DNA of 64,000 bases from Sacculina carcini (taxonomy: Eukaryota > Arthropoda > Thecostraca > Sacculinidae), in the NCBI GenBank assembly GCA_916048095.2, contig OU696588.1, positions 3,131,501 through 3,195,500 of the forward strand, read 5' to 3'. This document shows positions 26,860 to 39,398 of this stretch, piece by piece. A program made the translations under genes and the position numbers. Positions within the stretch are counted from its first letter, which is position 1. Each line of letters opens with the position of its first letter. Below the pieces are notes generated by a model. It had not been told where the DNA came from, ran no database searches, and saw only the letters and a program-made list of their open reading frames with translations.

Positions 26860-28187
26860 GATATATCTGAAACATTAAATGCACAGGCTCTTAACCCAGT
26901 GAAAAAAATTATTTCTCAAACAAAATGTGCAAAAGAATACAGCAGGGATTTACCACACGATCCCAGTATTACCAGATAAATTTCAGCTAATTGGAGCGGA
27001 TTAATTATTGATGAGCCTCAATGTACCTCGTCGATAAGAAGCGTGAACTTCTGCTCTCCCTCACACACACTCACACACACACACACACACACATACACAC
27101 AGAGAGAGCCTTGTTCGACGTGGCATCGTTCGCCGAGAAACATGGACATGCCATCTAAAACAAGATCTCGAGGAAAACTTGCGTCAGGCTCAAATCCAAC
27201 CAGCCACACGATCACACACACAACACACCCACACACAGTGTGGTTTTACTCATACACTGGTTTCATAGTGAAAGACAGAGCACCACAATCTATGCACAAG
27301 AATGAGTGAGGACGAAGCGACAACTGATTTGTGAACACACACACACATCATCCACTTCCTCATACAATCGCAGGAACAGAGCAGACGAGAAGCGAAGGAA
27401 GACACAAACACACACACACATACACACACTGACAGGCAAAAAGACAGAAAGATTGACGAGACGCCACAGACAGTGTAATTGAATGTAATTGGCCACGATA
27501 ACTTTATCAGGAATATCGCTGACATAGGCTGACCTGAATTCAGCGCTACGTGTTCGAGACCTGGGTGCGTGTCACAGCGTGTTTGTATGTGTGTCTGCCG
27601 GTGCGTGTCTGTGAATACCTGATCACCTATGAGAAGAGGAGTCAAGGAAAAAACACGATAAAAAGTCAATAAATAATCGGCCGCGATAGAATATATCAAT
27701 CAAACCTCGAATGTAGAATATTGTAAGGATATCTATGTAGAGGAAGCGTTCGCAACGGGTGCTGTGTTTAACTCACCTGCGTTTGCGACCAAATGCGAGC
27801 GAATAATACAACTCAGATGCAAAACTCCTAGACAAAAATATCGAGCCAAACGATCAAATTAACGCCAGCACTCGCGATCAACATAGCCAAGCAAGAGCGT
27901 GTGAGATAGGCAGAGCACAGTAGGAACGACTCCAACACCAGCACATGACAATACAGTGCGACCTGTGTCGTGTCAACGACCTCCCGCTGTGACCCTGCCG
28001 GCGACACGTGACACAGTCGACTTCTCGACGCGCGACCTGTGACCACGAGCACGACGCACGACGAGCCGGTCACAATGTCAGCGCTCAAATGCGCCACAAG
28101 TGAATCAGTTAGCACGCTCAACGTCGTAAACACGGGGAAAACCATGTTCCGACCGCAATATCACCGAGCAAGAAAATGTACGCTACT
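24466..28187. other. Intronic stretch, partly AT-rich
   Basis: Tracts: (GT)n 25031-25047, (CA)n 25146-25168 and (GT)n 26811-26855, with interrupted CA at 27063-27100 and 27405-27430. 25540-26230 is AT-rich and free of CA repeats. A hAT-like left terminus (CAGGGGTGGCCGAACGACGG) starts at 26677 with no matching right end. One TGACGTCA is at 26253-26260. No gene is supported. Confidence 0.7.
25330..25429 (+). other. Candidate plus-strand first exon (weak)
   Basis: An ATG opens a short acidic frame (MPKHTGKQAEFSDDELSD and on through WDEKNG) that runs directly into AAAA|GTGAGT, a near-perfect 5' splice site at 25430. A separate 17-codon frame, starting at 25276 (MPPQEHEYAYADDNATP), stops at the TGA immediately before this ATG. 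The product is not recognised. It is antisense to the USP-like gene. The match to a donor consensus is the only positive signal. Confidence 0.2.
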
Positions 28188-28438
28188 CAGAGCCGTTGTG
28201 AGGACTTATGGCTCACCCGAAGACACTTGGCGCCCCCATTGTAAATAAATCACCAAATAATGAACGCATTTATTAGACATAATCACATAATACAAGCTCA
28301 GGTGAAAACATCTCAGCAAAAAGGTAAGGGCTATACATAATAAATATGATAATTTTAATATCATACGTGAAGCGACGGGGCCCCTCAACATTCGGGGCCC
28401 CCCAGCCGGGGGTACGGGGGGCGGTTGCTACGGCTCTG
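28188..28438 (+). mobile_element. hAT MITE (CAGAGCCG family), complete
   Basis: A 251-bp element beginning CAGAGCCGTTGTGA and ending GTTGCTACGGCTCTG, so the ends are inverted copies of CAGAGCCGT. It is flanked by a perfect 8-bp duplication ACGCTACT at 28180-28187 and 28439-28446. The 8-bp duplication and the CAG..CTG ends are hAT hallmarks. It is non-coding. The 3' third (TTTAATATCATACGTGAAGC, then a GGGGCCCCTC run) is shared with the copies at 29621, 31085 and, inverted, 62076 and 14022. Confidence 0.93.
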
Positions 28439-29620
28439 ACGCTACTTGACTCGACGGCAGGCTGTGACTCATCGTAAAAACATTGCCTCGAAACGCGCAT
28501 AAAATCAGCAATACTGACATTCGTGTTAACCTTGAAACTCAATAATTAATCCAGATTCACTTCAACAACAAAAATAACGCCCAATGCAATAAGTATATAT
28601 TCGTATTATCGTAAAACACGCTAAATTACTTGAAAAACGCGATTCTCAAACGGGTTGGTTTGTTTGTACAGCAAGCCACATGAATAAACACACAACATAA
28701 CACTTCTGTTATAGAAATAGCACAGTTGACATACAAGCAAACATATGAATACACATCAAATCGCTCCAGAATTGTCTTTTTAATTTTACGTGACGTATGA
28801 TTGGAGCCACCTTTGGCGGGATTTGCATGTTTCACTGCTCGTTGATACAAACAAGACGCACTTTGACGTCACTCATGTCACCATGACGTCACTGATACAT
28901 GATGGCCGCAGCCAGGTCACACTTGCACACAGCGGAATGCAAGCTCATGAGATATATGACACCCTGGTGGGAATTTAACGACTTGGCGCACCAGTATTTG
29001 TCGAATCAACGAGCATGTGCATGCAGACACACACACACACACACACACACGATAAAAGCGGGAAAGAGGGAATGTGGATGAATTATGTACGATAGCAACA
29101 TGATATCCGACTACTAGCACCATTTCAACCTGCTTCAACACTCCATCCCCCTCTCACACTATCACACTCTCTCTCCACTCTTTTTATTCCCTACTGTACC
29201 GTACTGTACTGAATTAATCGGCAATAAAACACTCCATGCTACTCAGAGCCGATGTGCACTCAAGTGTGCAGACAAGTCCTGTGTGTGTGTGTGAAGGCAG
29301 GTGTTAGCTTCCTATGCCACAATGAAGTCTCCCACAGCTACATGGATATATTGCTGTGCTGCATTGCAGTCTCCCAGTTTATATTGCTGGCAGTACATTA
29401 TTTGCGCATCGGCTAAAGTCTGCGCGAACCTTCGTCCGCAGGGATGACACGTAGAAGATCGGACAGGGGTTAGCAAGAGCATGATATGATACTGGCGTTC
29501 GCTTGAGTACGGCATATAATGTAACTAACGCCAGCTTGACAGTTATAACATAGCCTAATCTAATCTAGCGAAATTGAAGCGTTGCACTTAAGATGACAAC
29601 CTTTCTTGCCACACTGGAAC
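28439..29620. other. Intronic DNA between two MITEs
   Basis: Mostly anonymous. It holds a pair of TGACGTCA sites (28864-28871 and 28884-28891), a (CA)n tract at 29029-29050 and a CT-rich patch near 29155-29180. Confidence 0.6.
28864..28891. promoter_or_regulatory. Paired CRE-like palindromes
   Basis: Two perfect TGACGTCA octamers 20 bp apart start to start, about two helical turns. TGACGTCA is the established CREB/ATF binding site. Whether this pair acts as an intronic regulatory element is inference. Confidence 0.3.
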
Positions 29621-29872
29621 CAGAGCCGTTGCGATGACCTATGGGCCCCCCAAAAGGCAACACTTGGGGCCCCCATTATAAACAAATCACCAAATAATGA
29701 ATGTATTTATTATACATAATCACATAATACAAGCTCAAGTGACCTAAAAAATTTAAATTCATATGACCAAATTCAGGTGACCAATAAATTTTAATATCAT
29801 ACGTGAAGCAACGGTGTCTCAACATTCGGGCCCCCCGGCCGGGGGGTACGGGGGGCGGTTGCTACGGCTCTA
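29621..29872 (+). mobile_element. hAT MITE (CAGAGCCG family), complete
   Basis: A 252-bp sister copy of the element at 28188, same orientation. It starts CAGAGCCGTTGCGATGAC and ends TTGCTACGGCTCTA, where the last G has mutated to A. The flanks ACTGGAAC (29613-29620) and ACTTGAAC (29873-29880) match at 7 of 8 positions, a slightly decayed 8-bp TSD. Non-coding. Confidence 0.9.
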
Positions 29873-29950
29873 ACTTGAACACAATCCACAAAGCGTAGTG
29901 GTCCCGGCTGTGTGCGCCACACATCGTCGACATTAACAGCATATTTTGCT

Positions 29951-30343
29951 CAGTGGCTATCCTCAAAAACTGGGACAGAGGACCGAATTAAAAAAATGGT
30001 CCACCATATTGGGTATCAATAAAAACGGGGTCCACCGCCACCACTCAGGAGCCACAAAAATTCATGTTGAAACAGGTTATTCCATTAATATTTTCGATGT
30101 TGTACATTTCAATCGTGTGGTCCGCCGATGTCTGTGTGTTCACTCCACCTGTACGCAAGGTTATGGCGGTCAGTGAAAATATTCACCGACGTATATGAGC
30201 TCTGGAGAAGTCGCCACGCGACTATCCATGTGAGCATGGCGCCAAAAGGACTTATAGGAAGGCCACGGACAGTTTCTGGGGGGTCAAAAGGACTCGCATT
30301 GTGTTAAAGGGGGCCACGACAAGAAAAAGGTTGAGAAACACTG
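29951..30343 (+). mobile_element. hAT MITE (CAGTGTTTCTCAACC family), diverged
   Basis: It matches the element at 46981-47305 through its length: AAAAATGG..CCACCATATT, ACGCGACTATCCATGTG, GGACAGTTTCTGGGGG, GACTCGCATTGTGTTAAAGG and the end AAAAAGGTTGAGAAACACTG. The left end, CAGTGGCTATCCTC, is diverged and the flanking octamers do not match, so the left boundary is approximate. Non-coding. Confidence 0.8.
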
Positions 30344-30476
30344 ATAAAGACAATGAAGAGAACAGATAGTGCTTCACAGCAAAGAACAACAACAGAACAT
30401 ATACTCACAAATAGCTCGCACGTCAATAAACCCATGCCTGCTGGCCACAATGACGTACGTGTGCACGTATATCCAC

Positions 30477-30525
<49 letters not shown>

Positions 30526-31084
30526 TACAATCAACAAGTAAATTCACAGATATAATGCAGCGATTGCCGCTGACAAAATATGCACTCTCGCACAAACACA
30601 CACAAAGTTCGACTGTCAACAGTGTTCTATTGAACACACAGTCACACACACACACGCACGCACATACAAACATACATACACACCCCTGAATGCTCGAACA
30701 CGCGCACCTGCCAACAATTGCCCCCGCTGTCTGATTGGCACACACACACGCATACACATACAAACAGACACACCGGACGCACAGGTCACAAACACGCACA
30801 GTAAGCAGGTGTACAACAAGTGGACCCTCGACAATGTGTACATGCAAACATGAGCATGTGTATGTGTATGTGTATGGGTGTGCGTGCGTGTGTGGTTGTG
30901 TGTGTATGTATTAGCGTGACTAGCACGAACAAATAGCTATAGCCATCACACACGGATATCCCCCATTGCTAATATTCATGGGTACAGGGTGCATGTATTC
31001 GCGTTCGACCTCATCCATTTCGGCAAATGTTCCAGTGACATCGCTTCAGGCGATTATTTGTCATCAGTGAAACATAATTTGAGT
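30344..31084. repeat. CA-rich intronic stretch
   Basis: (CA)n at 30489-30521 with several shorter CA/TACA patches at 30590-30685 and 30737-30760, then a GT-rich patch near 30850-30915. No gene. Confidence 0.75.
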
Positions 31085-31243
31085 GCGCACAAATTTGAAA
31101 AATGCAGTTACGAGCAGCCCCTTGGTCTACTGGTACTTTTATACGCCATTTTAAGACAAAGTTTAACATCATGTGTGAGGCAATGGGGCCCCTCAACACT
31201 AAGGCCCCCGACCGGGGGAGGGGGGGAGGTTACCTCGGTTCTG
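31085..31243 (+). mobile_element. hAT MITE fragment (CAGAGCCG family)
   Basis: It shares the 3' portion with the elements at 28188 and 29621 (GGGGCCCCTCAACACT and the G-run ending CGGTTCTG at 31243). It also shares an internal part with the copy at 62076, around AATGCAGTTACGAGCAGCCC in reverse. The left end is not resolved. Confidence 0.75.
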
Positions 31244-31553
31244 GAACTGAGAGAACCTCTACGCCTCCGTTCTATCCGTTACACAATAAATTTCTACCTA
31301 TTTTCAACACACAATTTTAATTTTATCACAATTCCCAAGTCCACACATGTGCAGTGACATGGGAAGACTGTAAGAACTATTACAACCATGCGGCGGTCCA
31401 ATGTACCTGCAGCGTTAAAAACATAAGCCGATACACCGAGCATAACACCAAAAATAACACCGCCTCAAGATAACTTCAATATGCCACCATACAAAATGAA
31501 CGCATATGAATGCAAATAACATGTACGACGTATGCCTGTATGTGTGTGTGTGT

Positions 31554-31593
<40 letters not shown>

Positions 31594-31702
31594 CTGATTA
31601 TCCTGAGTTCAGAGCCTATATCTAAAGGGAAACCGGTTGTCAAAACACACTCCAGTGGACTGCCGTTCCCACGGTGGTCGAGGCAGATGGCGTGATAACA
31701 TA

Positions 31703-31749
<47 letters not shown>

Positions 31750-32489
31750 AAATACATACACATACACACGCTCACGTGCAGAAATACCAACACACACGTG
31801 GGTGCGGGTGACAAAAATAAATACGCGCCAACACGCAATGAAAATGGAAATACCAGAAAATACGCGGTGAAATCAGAAAAATCCCAGTTTTTTTACCATA
31901 AATTAGTTGAAAAGCTTTGAAGTCATACTACATTATACTAATGTTTATACGGCAACGATGCATGAATAAATAAATAACATTCACATATAAGAATATCACT
32001 TCCCATACAGCACATACTGTACCAAAATTCACAGGAAAAAGATTAAACGTAGTTTAAGTGACGATCATTTTAATTCAACGATTCAACCACATATGATATG
32101 ATTAACATTCACGGGATTAGCCATGTTATACGTTCAAGTCGCCGCAAAATCCTCATTCAAATCTCGCCAAAACATAGCTGAACAGCAATTGTGTGCGCGG
32201 CGGCGTAGTTCGAGGAATTCACGACAGACAATATATATAATGGTGTTGATTCAGCCGAGGAATAAACGTGACACGAACAGACAATTTGCACTCGCCTGCC
32301 ATCTATATTGGTGTCACAAAATCTCTTACAAGTGATTGAAGGTTAAGGTTGAAGTTAAAAGTCTGCAAAAGTGGCAGCTGCTACACGGAAAGAAGCCGAA
32401 GCTTATGAATACACAGGTGTGTCCCGTGCAGCTCGCTGCCACCGCAGAGCCGACCCTCTCCACGCTATGGCGCCACAAGGACGGAATAC
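31244..32489. other. Intronic DNA with opposed GT and CA tracts
   Basis: (GT)n at 31540-31590 faces (CA)n at 31705-31744. 31870-32110 is AT-rich. No gene. Confidence 0.7.
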
Positions 32490-32656
32490 GTATTAGAGAG
32501 GGCCACCATATGACTGACATCTGGTACCCATTTACTGCTGGGTGGACAGGCGCTGTTGGATTATAGCATTCGCCCAAGAAATTCTGCTCCGCCGGGTTTC
32601 GAACCACGGACCTCCCGCTTGTGAGACGGGTGTGCTAACCACTACACCACGGAGTC
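32490..32656 (-). mobile_element. tRNA-derived SINE, copy 1
   Basis: A minus-strand SINE. Its 5' head (32656 downward) is a tRNA-like region starting GACTCCGTGGTGTAGTGG, with an A box TGGTGTAGTGG, a B box GGTTCGAAACC and an anticodon loop CTCACAA that places CAC, so a tRNA-Val(CAC)-like head. It is followed by a non-tRNA body (CCAACAGCGCCTGTCCACCC, then AGCAGTAAATGGGTACCAG) repeated in the copy at 35419. The acceptor stem pairs only partly. The shared body shows this is a SINE and not a functional tRNA gene. Confidence 0.85.
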
Positions 32657-34952
32657 AACGAATTTAAATTTCAATATTTCAAATTGTGTTAGACCTTTAA
32701 ACTTTGGCGTCCCCTGGACAACTCATTGACAGAAATAGAAAACATGTACACAAAAAACAATTTTTTGAAGGAGGTAGTGAAAGCGGTAGTGCGTAGTCGG
32801 TAGTCGGTAGTGAAAGTGATTGTGAAATTTTTTCGTAGAACTTCTGAAGAAATTCAAAAACTAATCACAATGCATTGGGAGTTTCGAGTATATTATATAA
32901 ATCAACGGTTTGACTACCCTAAAACATCCGTGACAATTAGCCCTGTCTACCTTGAGATGATTCAACTGACAGAAGTCAAGCAAAATTATGAAACAACTGC
33001 CCCCAAATATCAGAAACATTTTCCTATATGAAAACATCAACTCCAATCAGAAGAGGGGAAAATGACACGTCATCTCACTAAACGTACACAAATGATGCCG
33101 CCATTTCGAGCGTGAAAATAAAAATAGCCGAAAATTTATTGAATGAATTTGGACCGTGGAGAAAAGAAAAAAACAGACAACAAAAGCAAAAAAAAACAGA
33201 TTATAAAAGCAATTATCTACACAAACTGCATATCAATTCTGGAGTAAACACGCACGCACACACATACACACACACACACACCGACACACACACACACATA
33301 TATATACACGAGCGCAAGACAACACAAACAGCAAATCTCTGATAATCTCAATAATTGGTGTATGTGTGTGTGTGTGTCAGAGTGTTTGTATGTCTATGTG
33401 TGTATGTGTATGTGCGTCTAGCTGTGTGTGTGTGTGTGTGTGTGAGAGAGATAACGAGTAGTGGAAGCGTGAAAGAGAGTCTGATGGGTACACGCAGTCA
33501 ACTGACCATAGAATCGAGTCTAATAGACCCTTGAAAAGACCACTGACACACACACAAACACACACACATATACGCACAACCGGGAAATGACGTGATAATG
33601 GTGGCTAGCACGTGCGAGAGATGAACGGTACGAGATGGGTCAAGTGGTGATTAGCACTAAAGGTGTCAGTCCCAGCATACACCCTAGCACACACACACAC
33701 ATACATACACACACCAGACGTGTATTGAAGCTTTTCACATAGCGGTCCTGACGTGCATGTCAGTGTAATTATGTGTACAGTACGGGTACAATTATACCAT
33801 GCACGCTAAACGACAATTACAGACAAATTATGTTGTTGATCACATATTAGGATGTGATCAAAATACTGCTTGGTATTTATATTATAAAGTATAATTCCAA
33901 GAAAACCAAAAGGAAGAATTCAGTTTTGAAATACACACGATATGTTTAACATGCAGAAGACAATACTCTACCTAAGATAAGCAACCAACGATGAGGTCTG
34001 ATGGGGAATGCCACCTAATAACTCTTATAGAGTTAAACAAACTCATATAGCCAATAAGGGATCATTTTGGTCCAACTATTGGTCCCATAAAATATCTAGA
34101 GTATCTGAGATACAGAGCCCCGTGTTGAAATTAAAACCATCCTCAATTAGGCTTAATATTAGGCTAATTACTACACGAAAGCGAGATAAGTGCCTTCTTC
34201 AAACACGCGCGCGCTCGAGTGGAGAATACGCAATCAATGATTCGTATTGTTAGTGGGATCATAACAGCACATTACCACGCTTACCTTGTACAAAAGTGTT
34301 GCATTGACTGGCGACATGACAAAGCTGACCTTGCGACCTGCCATCAGGCATACACGATCCATTAACAACACCCACAAAACGATAATCACATACACGCACG
34401 CTAATCAGCCTGTATCTTGATCACATCGAAATATTCCTCGGCTCTCGTAAAACAACAGTGATTTTGTTAATTTTCCAGGGCGCAGTGCAACCCTGCTACA
34501 GTCCAATGGCTGTACGCTGTTTAACAACACATCATTTATCGTGCCACACTGCGAACACAACACAAGATCTATATGCCCATCAGCAGGCTAGCTGCACCAT
34601 GCACCGTACACTTTGCGCACTCGCCGGTCGTTACCTTTCAGAGGTTCTCAGAGACGACGCATAAAACACACAGGCACACAAGCACAACACATGCACCCAA
34701 AGCGGTGTGCGTGTATGCATGCATGTATATGTGTCGATAAAGAGTAAGTCGTGAAATAAATCCAATACTAAGCCGCGGTAAAGCCAGCACGTTGGCTGAA
34801 AGACAGCCGCGTGTGTTTTGCACTCAGTGTACACTCACCTGACCTCACAAATAAGGCGGCACACACACACACACATACACGCTCAAATGTGCGTGTTTAC
34901 ATAAATTCTGCACAACCAGTACGTTTGCAGTACAGCCAACGTTGGTGTATTG

Positions 34953-34988
<36 letters not shown>

Positions 34989-35418
34989 TTGACAACGTAG
35001 TTTTACCGTGTTCACTCCTCGACAGACAACACGACAGAGGTGGACCACGTGAAGGTCACTTTCTCAGCGCACGGCCAGGCTGAGTAAGTGTGTTTCTCGA
35101 TGATCGTCTACAAGACATGCCGTTAGACTAAGCACGTGTACAGCCGCTGTTGTTGTTTTCGCTGACAGCAGCAAGCTGGCGCACTTGTCGATTAATCGCC
35201 GCATGCAGTGGGCGCTCATGCAAATAAAATAATGTCCGTCAGCACGCCGGCTATCAAACGATTCATTGTCGATTTCTGCACACGAGACGGCTCACGAGCA
35301 CGCCGGCTCACGAGCACGGCTCGTCAATTGATCAAGTTGCACGGCCAACAAACAAACAGGCTGTTGCAGACACATGCAACAAACGTCGCCGCTAATGCAT
35401 TCGTTCAGCAAATATAAT
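32657..35418. other. Intronic DNA with CA/GT tracts
   Basis: Interrupted (CA)n at 33261-33298, (GT)n at 33423-33443, (CA)n at 33690-33712 and (GT)n at 34956-34987. A 10-bp-arm hairpin (TTGATCACAT) lies at 33836-33861. No gene is supported. Confidence 0.65.
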
Positions 35419-35610
35419 GTATTGGAGAGGGCCACCTCCCAGAATACATGACACAACACGTGACTGATATCTGGTACCATCATTTACTGCTGGGTAGACA
35501 GGGGCTGTTGGATTACAGAATTCGCCCAATGGAATTCTCCTCCGCATGGTTTCGAACCACGGATCTCCCAAGCTTGTGCGACGGGTGTGCTACCACTACA
35601 CCACGGAGTC
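35419..35610 (-). mobile_element. tRNA-derived SINE, copy 2
   Basis: Same family and strand as the copy at 32490. The head starts GACTCCGTGGTGTAGTGGTA with one base lost from the D loop, and the anticodon arm is disrupted. The body around ACCCAGCAGTAAATG is recognisable (here TACCCAGCAGTAAATGATGG). It is about 25 bp longer near its 3' side, with ACACAACACGTG inserted relative to copy 1. Non-functional as a tRNA. Confidence 0.83.
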
Positions 35611-36390
35611 CAACAAAAGTAAGACAGTGATTCTAGTGAGCTGAGAAGAAAGACAATCTCAAATACATGAGGAATATGTAATACACTACAAGTAATCCAC
35701 ATCCATATAATCCATTACAGGTCTAGATTCTATCACAAGCTAGTGGCAACAGAAATCGACCTCTATTCATTGGATTCAGCGAGCTGGACCAAACACGACG
35801 TGTGTTTTTAATGGGCTGCATGAGTGAACGAATCTTCTGTTATAGATGGCAGATGCAAACATACACGGCAGTCCACACCTGTCATTGGTCGTGTATCCGC
35901 GTGGCTTTTGCACGAGAGTCCGCCATTATCTGCATATTTGACCTCGTTTTCCAAAGATAAGATCGGCTAATCCCATCTGACGAGCTCTTTTTGCCTTGCG
36001 TCGGCGCACAAACGTTCAGATTCAACCTCGAGATGCATACTACGAATGCACATGATAACACCTATTAAGTTGATCGTTGATTTAACAAACTGACTAAACT
36101 GCAAGTTAACAAACGCGAAAACTCTGATAGATAATCCAATAGCTCTAGCACGTGTAATCTCAACCACAATTATAGGACACTAAAGTGCTTTCCAGGTACT
36201 TTGTCATCATCTCTTCATAGTGAATAAGAAAAATATCCACCCGTTGCAAATCATAAAGGATAAAAACAGCGGGATTTCAGGTGAGAACCCGCAAGACATG
36301 AAGAGCAAAAGCATCTGAGCAAAATCAACAGCATTTTGACTGAACAACTTGACGGTCTCTTGACTTCTCCAGCTTTCTAGAGGCGTACTT
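35611..36390. other. Anonymous intronic DNA
   Basis: No gene, microsatellite or recognisable transposon was seen. Confidence 0.5.
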
Positions 36391-36434
36391 GTTGATGTCT
36401 AGACTGTTGATGTCTAGACTGTTGATGCCTAGAG
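36391..36434. repeat. Short tandem repeat (15-bp unit)
   Basis: Three copies of GTTGATGTCTAGACT, the last diverged. A related stretch (TCTAGACCATTGATGTCT) resumes right after the neighbouring MITE at about 36767, so the MITE appears to have landed in this array. Confidence 0.75.
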
Positions 36435-36766
36435 CAGTGCTACTCAAAGTGTGGTACGCGTACTGGTGACGGTACGCGAGCCATCGTCTACCGGTACGTG
36501 GAGATTTTCCAGAAAAGAAAGAAACATTAGTCAAACTCCATGCCACGGTGAAATGTCAACTTACTTTTATTATGTATTCATTATATTTTTCCTGTATATA
36601 TGAATATTACTATTATTCTACTATTATTATTAATATATGAATATTACTATTACTATTTACTGAATATTGCTTCACTTGCCGGTCCCTGACACATTGAAAA
36701 AAAACTCTGCCGGCCCGCCACATCAGATAGTTTGAGAAGCACTGGTGCACAGTTTGAGAAGCACAG
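36435..36766 (+). mobile_element. hAT MITE (CAGTGCTWCTCAAA ends)
   Basis: It begins CAGTGCTACTCAAAGTGTGG; the inverted right end reads CAGTGCTTCTCAAACTATC and finishes at 36744. The right terminus is repeated about 21 bp further on (AGTTTGAGAAGCACAG, ending 36766), which makes the outer boundary ambiguous. Internal sequence is AT-rich and non-coding. No exact 8-bp TSD is found because the flanks are a tandem array. Confidence 0.8.
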
Positions 36767-38525
36767 TCTAGACCATTGATGTCTCGGACTTGCTTAGCTA
36801 TATTACCAGAACAAACACGGAAACACAGCGAACTTAACGCCAACACAAGGCAGAAAAGTGGCAAAAGTACACGAGCGGAGTATAGTGAGTAATCTGGTGG
36901 ACATTTTGGTGCGTGACCATGACTAAACGCTCAACCGTGCAATCAACCAGCAAGTACAATGTTCACCCTGCACACACACACACACATACACACACTCCAA
37001 CGTCAGGTTGCAAACCAAAACACACTCACACGTTCATACTCTTGATATACCAGCGAAGTGTGTTAATGAAGAAGAGTGTGTGTGTCGCATTCATGTCGGC
37101 TTGGTTTATTGTGCAGTGTGATGTGTCTTTTAGCATGCGTTGAAATCCCAACATCAGCTCTACCATACATAAAACACCCGATCATTCGAATTCACATCGT
37201 CACATCGTCCAATACACATTGATAGAGAATATCACAGAAAACGAGCGCAAAACGAAACTCTCCTGGTATTTAACATTGTAGACAGTATGCGTAGGTTCAA
37301 CTACACGCTATCATAGGATAACCTCTACAGATATCCATCTCATTGACAAACATCTGATATATGATTATCTGATAGACAAAGACACAAATAACACGACTAA
37401 CACTCCAAAAACACACACGCACACACACACACATACATACAAGGAGCAAAAGCCTACACGGGAAGTTATGCGTGGTCCCTGAGATTATCTGTGTCTATAC
37501 AGCCCATGCAAGCGGGCATTCAACTTACCAGCACACCTGTGCTCACCCTTACACACACACACACACACATACATACATTACGTGCACATAGCCAGGGCCA
37601 TGCAATGCGCTCGCTCGCCGTTATAGAATATCTGTCACGTGCGCGCACGTAAACACGCATGCGCATTGAAACACACACACACACACGCGCGCGCGCATAC
37701 ATGCAAATGCGCGTGTCAACTCATACAGCGTCGCATTCGGCGTCCAATCGGAGCGTGAGTCACAAATCACGACAGCCCGCCGACTAGGGGAGGGGCATGG
37801 GGGAGTGGTTGACCCCCTCATCCCACCTGTACACCGGCATGATTGTTGAGTGAGGCACATCTGTGATGCAGTTACGTATCAAGATCAGTCGCCACTGATA
37901 AACGAATTAGGCGTGAAGCTATCACAGAAATGGACAAGATTTGCGTAGTGATTTGAGTAGTTGTGTTGAATTGTACAGCTGTTTTTCTATGGGATAGCGC
38001 CGGTATAAGGGGCATCACGTGTATAATCTATAGATAAAACATGAAATTCATAGAGGATGTATACCATCATTTACCCGTGTTTCAGTTAGTTCCTTTTTAT
38101 CAAGAATTTCGAAGAAAATCACTACCTTTCTATCATTGCGGGTGCGATCATATTATATTCGACGGGTGTTGGTATCTCTAGGTAAGAGAGAGGGACAGAT
38201 AAACGGGAGGAAACGCAAAGAGTAGCACGCATAAACGTCATGAAGTTCAGTTTGCGTGCATAATGCGAACAGCTATTATGCGCCCATTGAAATTCAAACA
38301 AGTCAACGAGGCTTGGCAGCTCACTCGTTCGCTACATTGACTCTGACTAACACACTTGTTGACCGACACACACACACACACACACACATACACACACACA
38401 CAAACACGTATACACGGGTGAGTACACAGAATTAGCTCAACTCAAACCAACGTAGCACTCGGTAGAAACGACTTGTACACACACACAAAAAACGCAAATC
38501 GCACATAATTCAGCACGATTGAGCA

Positions 38526-38528
<3 letters not shown>

Positions 38529-38572
<44 letters not shown>
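38529..38572 (+). repeat. (AC)22 microsatellite
   Basis: A perfect 44-bp AC run. Confidence 0.95.
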
Positions 38573-38573
<1 letters not shown>

Positions 38574-39034
38574 ATGTACACGCACGTACACACATTTGAA
38601 TAAACACAAACGAACGTGAATGTCAGTGCAGGCGGACGACTAGATACACCGGTGCACGCGCTCAGGTAATAAAAACACCACTCTCAACTCTATCCTTCTA
38701 CTCTCATCCTCCCTCTGTGTGTGTGTGCCTCTGATTCGTGTGTGTGTGTGTGTGTGCCTCTGATTCGTGTGTGTGTGCGTGTGTGACCAAGTGTGTGTAC
38801 AGTGCGCAGAAAAAACGCCAGAATCAGACACATTGACGCACCTGCATACTAAAACATTTGTGAACATACAGCATGCGACTGCTTTCAAGAGTATATACAC
38901 ACACACACACAGGGTATACGCTCTACTCATATATACTACAGAGATAGAGATAGGATATTACAGACAGAATGGATATATGCAGTGAGAAAAAAAGTCACTA
39001 GTTTGTGCAACATGACCTCACACACACGCACATT

Positions 39035-39066
<32 letters not shown>

Positions 39067-39353
39067 CTAGGGACGTGTGATCGCATGCAATCGGGTCAGG
39101 ATTCAATGAAATGATGAATCACACATTGACACCTACACACACACGCATACGTACACGCATACATATATGAAGTTGTTTGTCGCCATTCTGAGGTCACAAC
39201 GACAATACACACACACATCACATCACTCAAACACACACATACACACAATCCCTGGACAGACACATAATCAATCTGACACATACATACACACGCACACACG
39301 CACGCATACACACTGTTAGTGCGTGGTGGCAGGCAGCAATCATGCCTCCATTG

Positions 39354-39398
<45 letters not shown>

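Noticed and set aside
27828..28145. 105-codon minus-strand frame of hydrophobic character
   Set aside because: No recognisable domain, splice context or family; the length is expected by chance.
30989..31357. 122-codon plus-strand frame
   Set aside because: It lies across a hAT MITE fragment and its G-rich end; translation of repeat.
32581..32656. Functional tRNA-Val gene
   Set aside because: The acceptor stem pairs only partly, and the tRNA-like part is followed by a body shared with the decayed copy at 35419. It is a SINE head.
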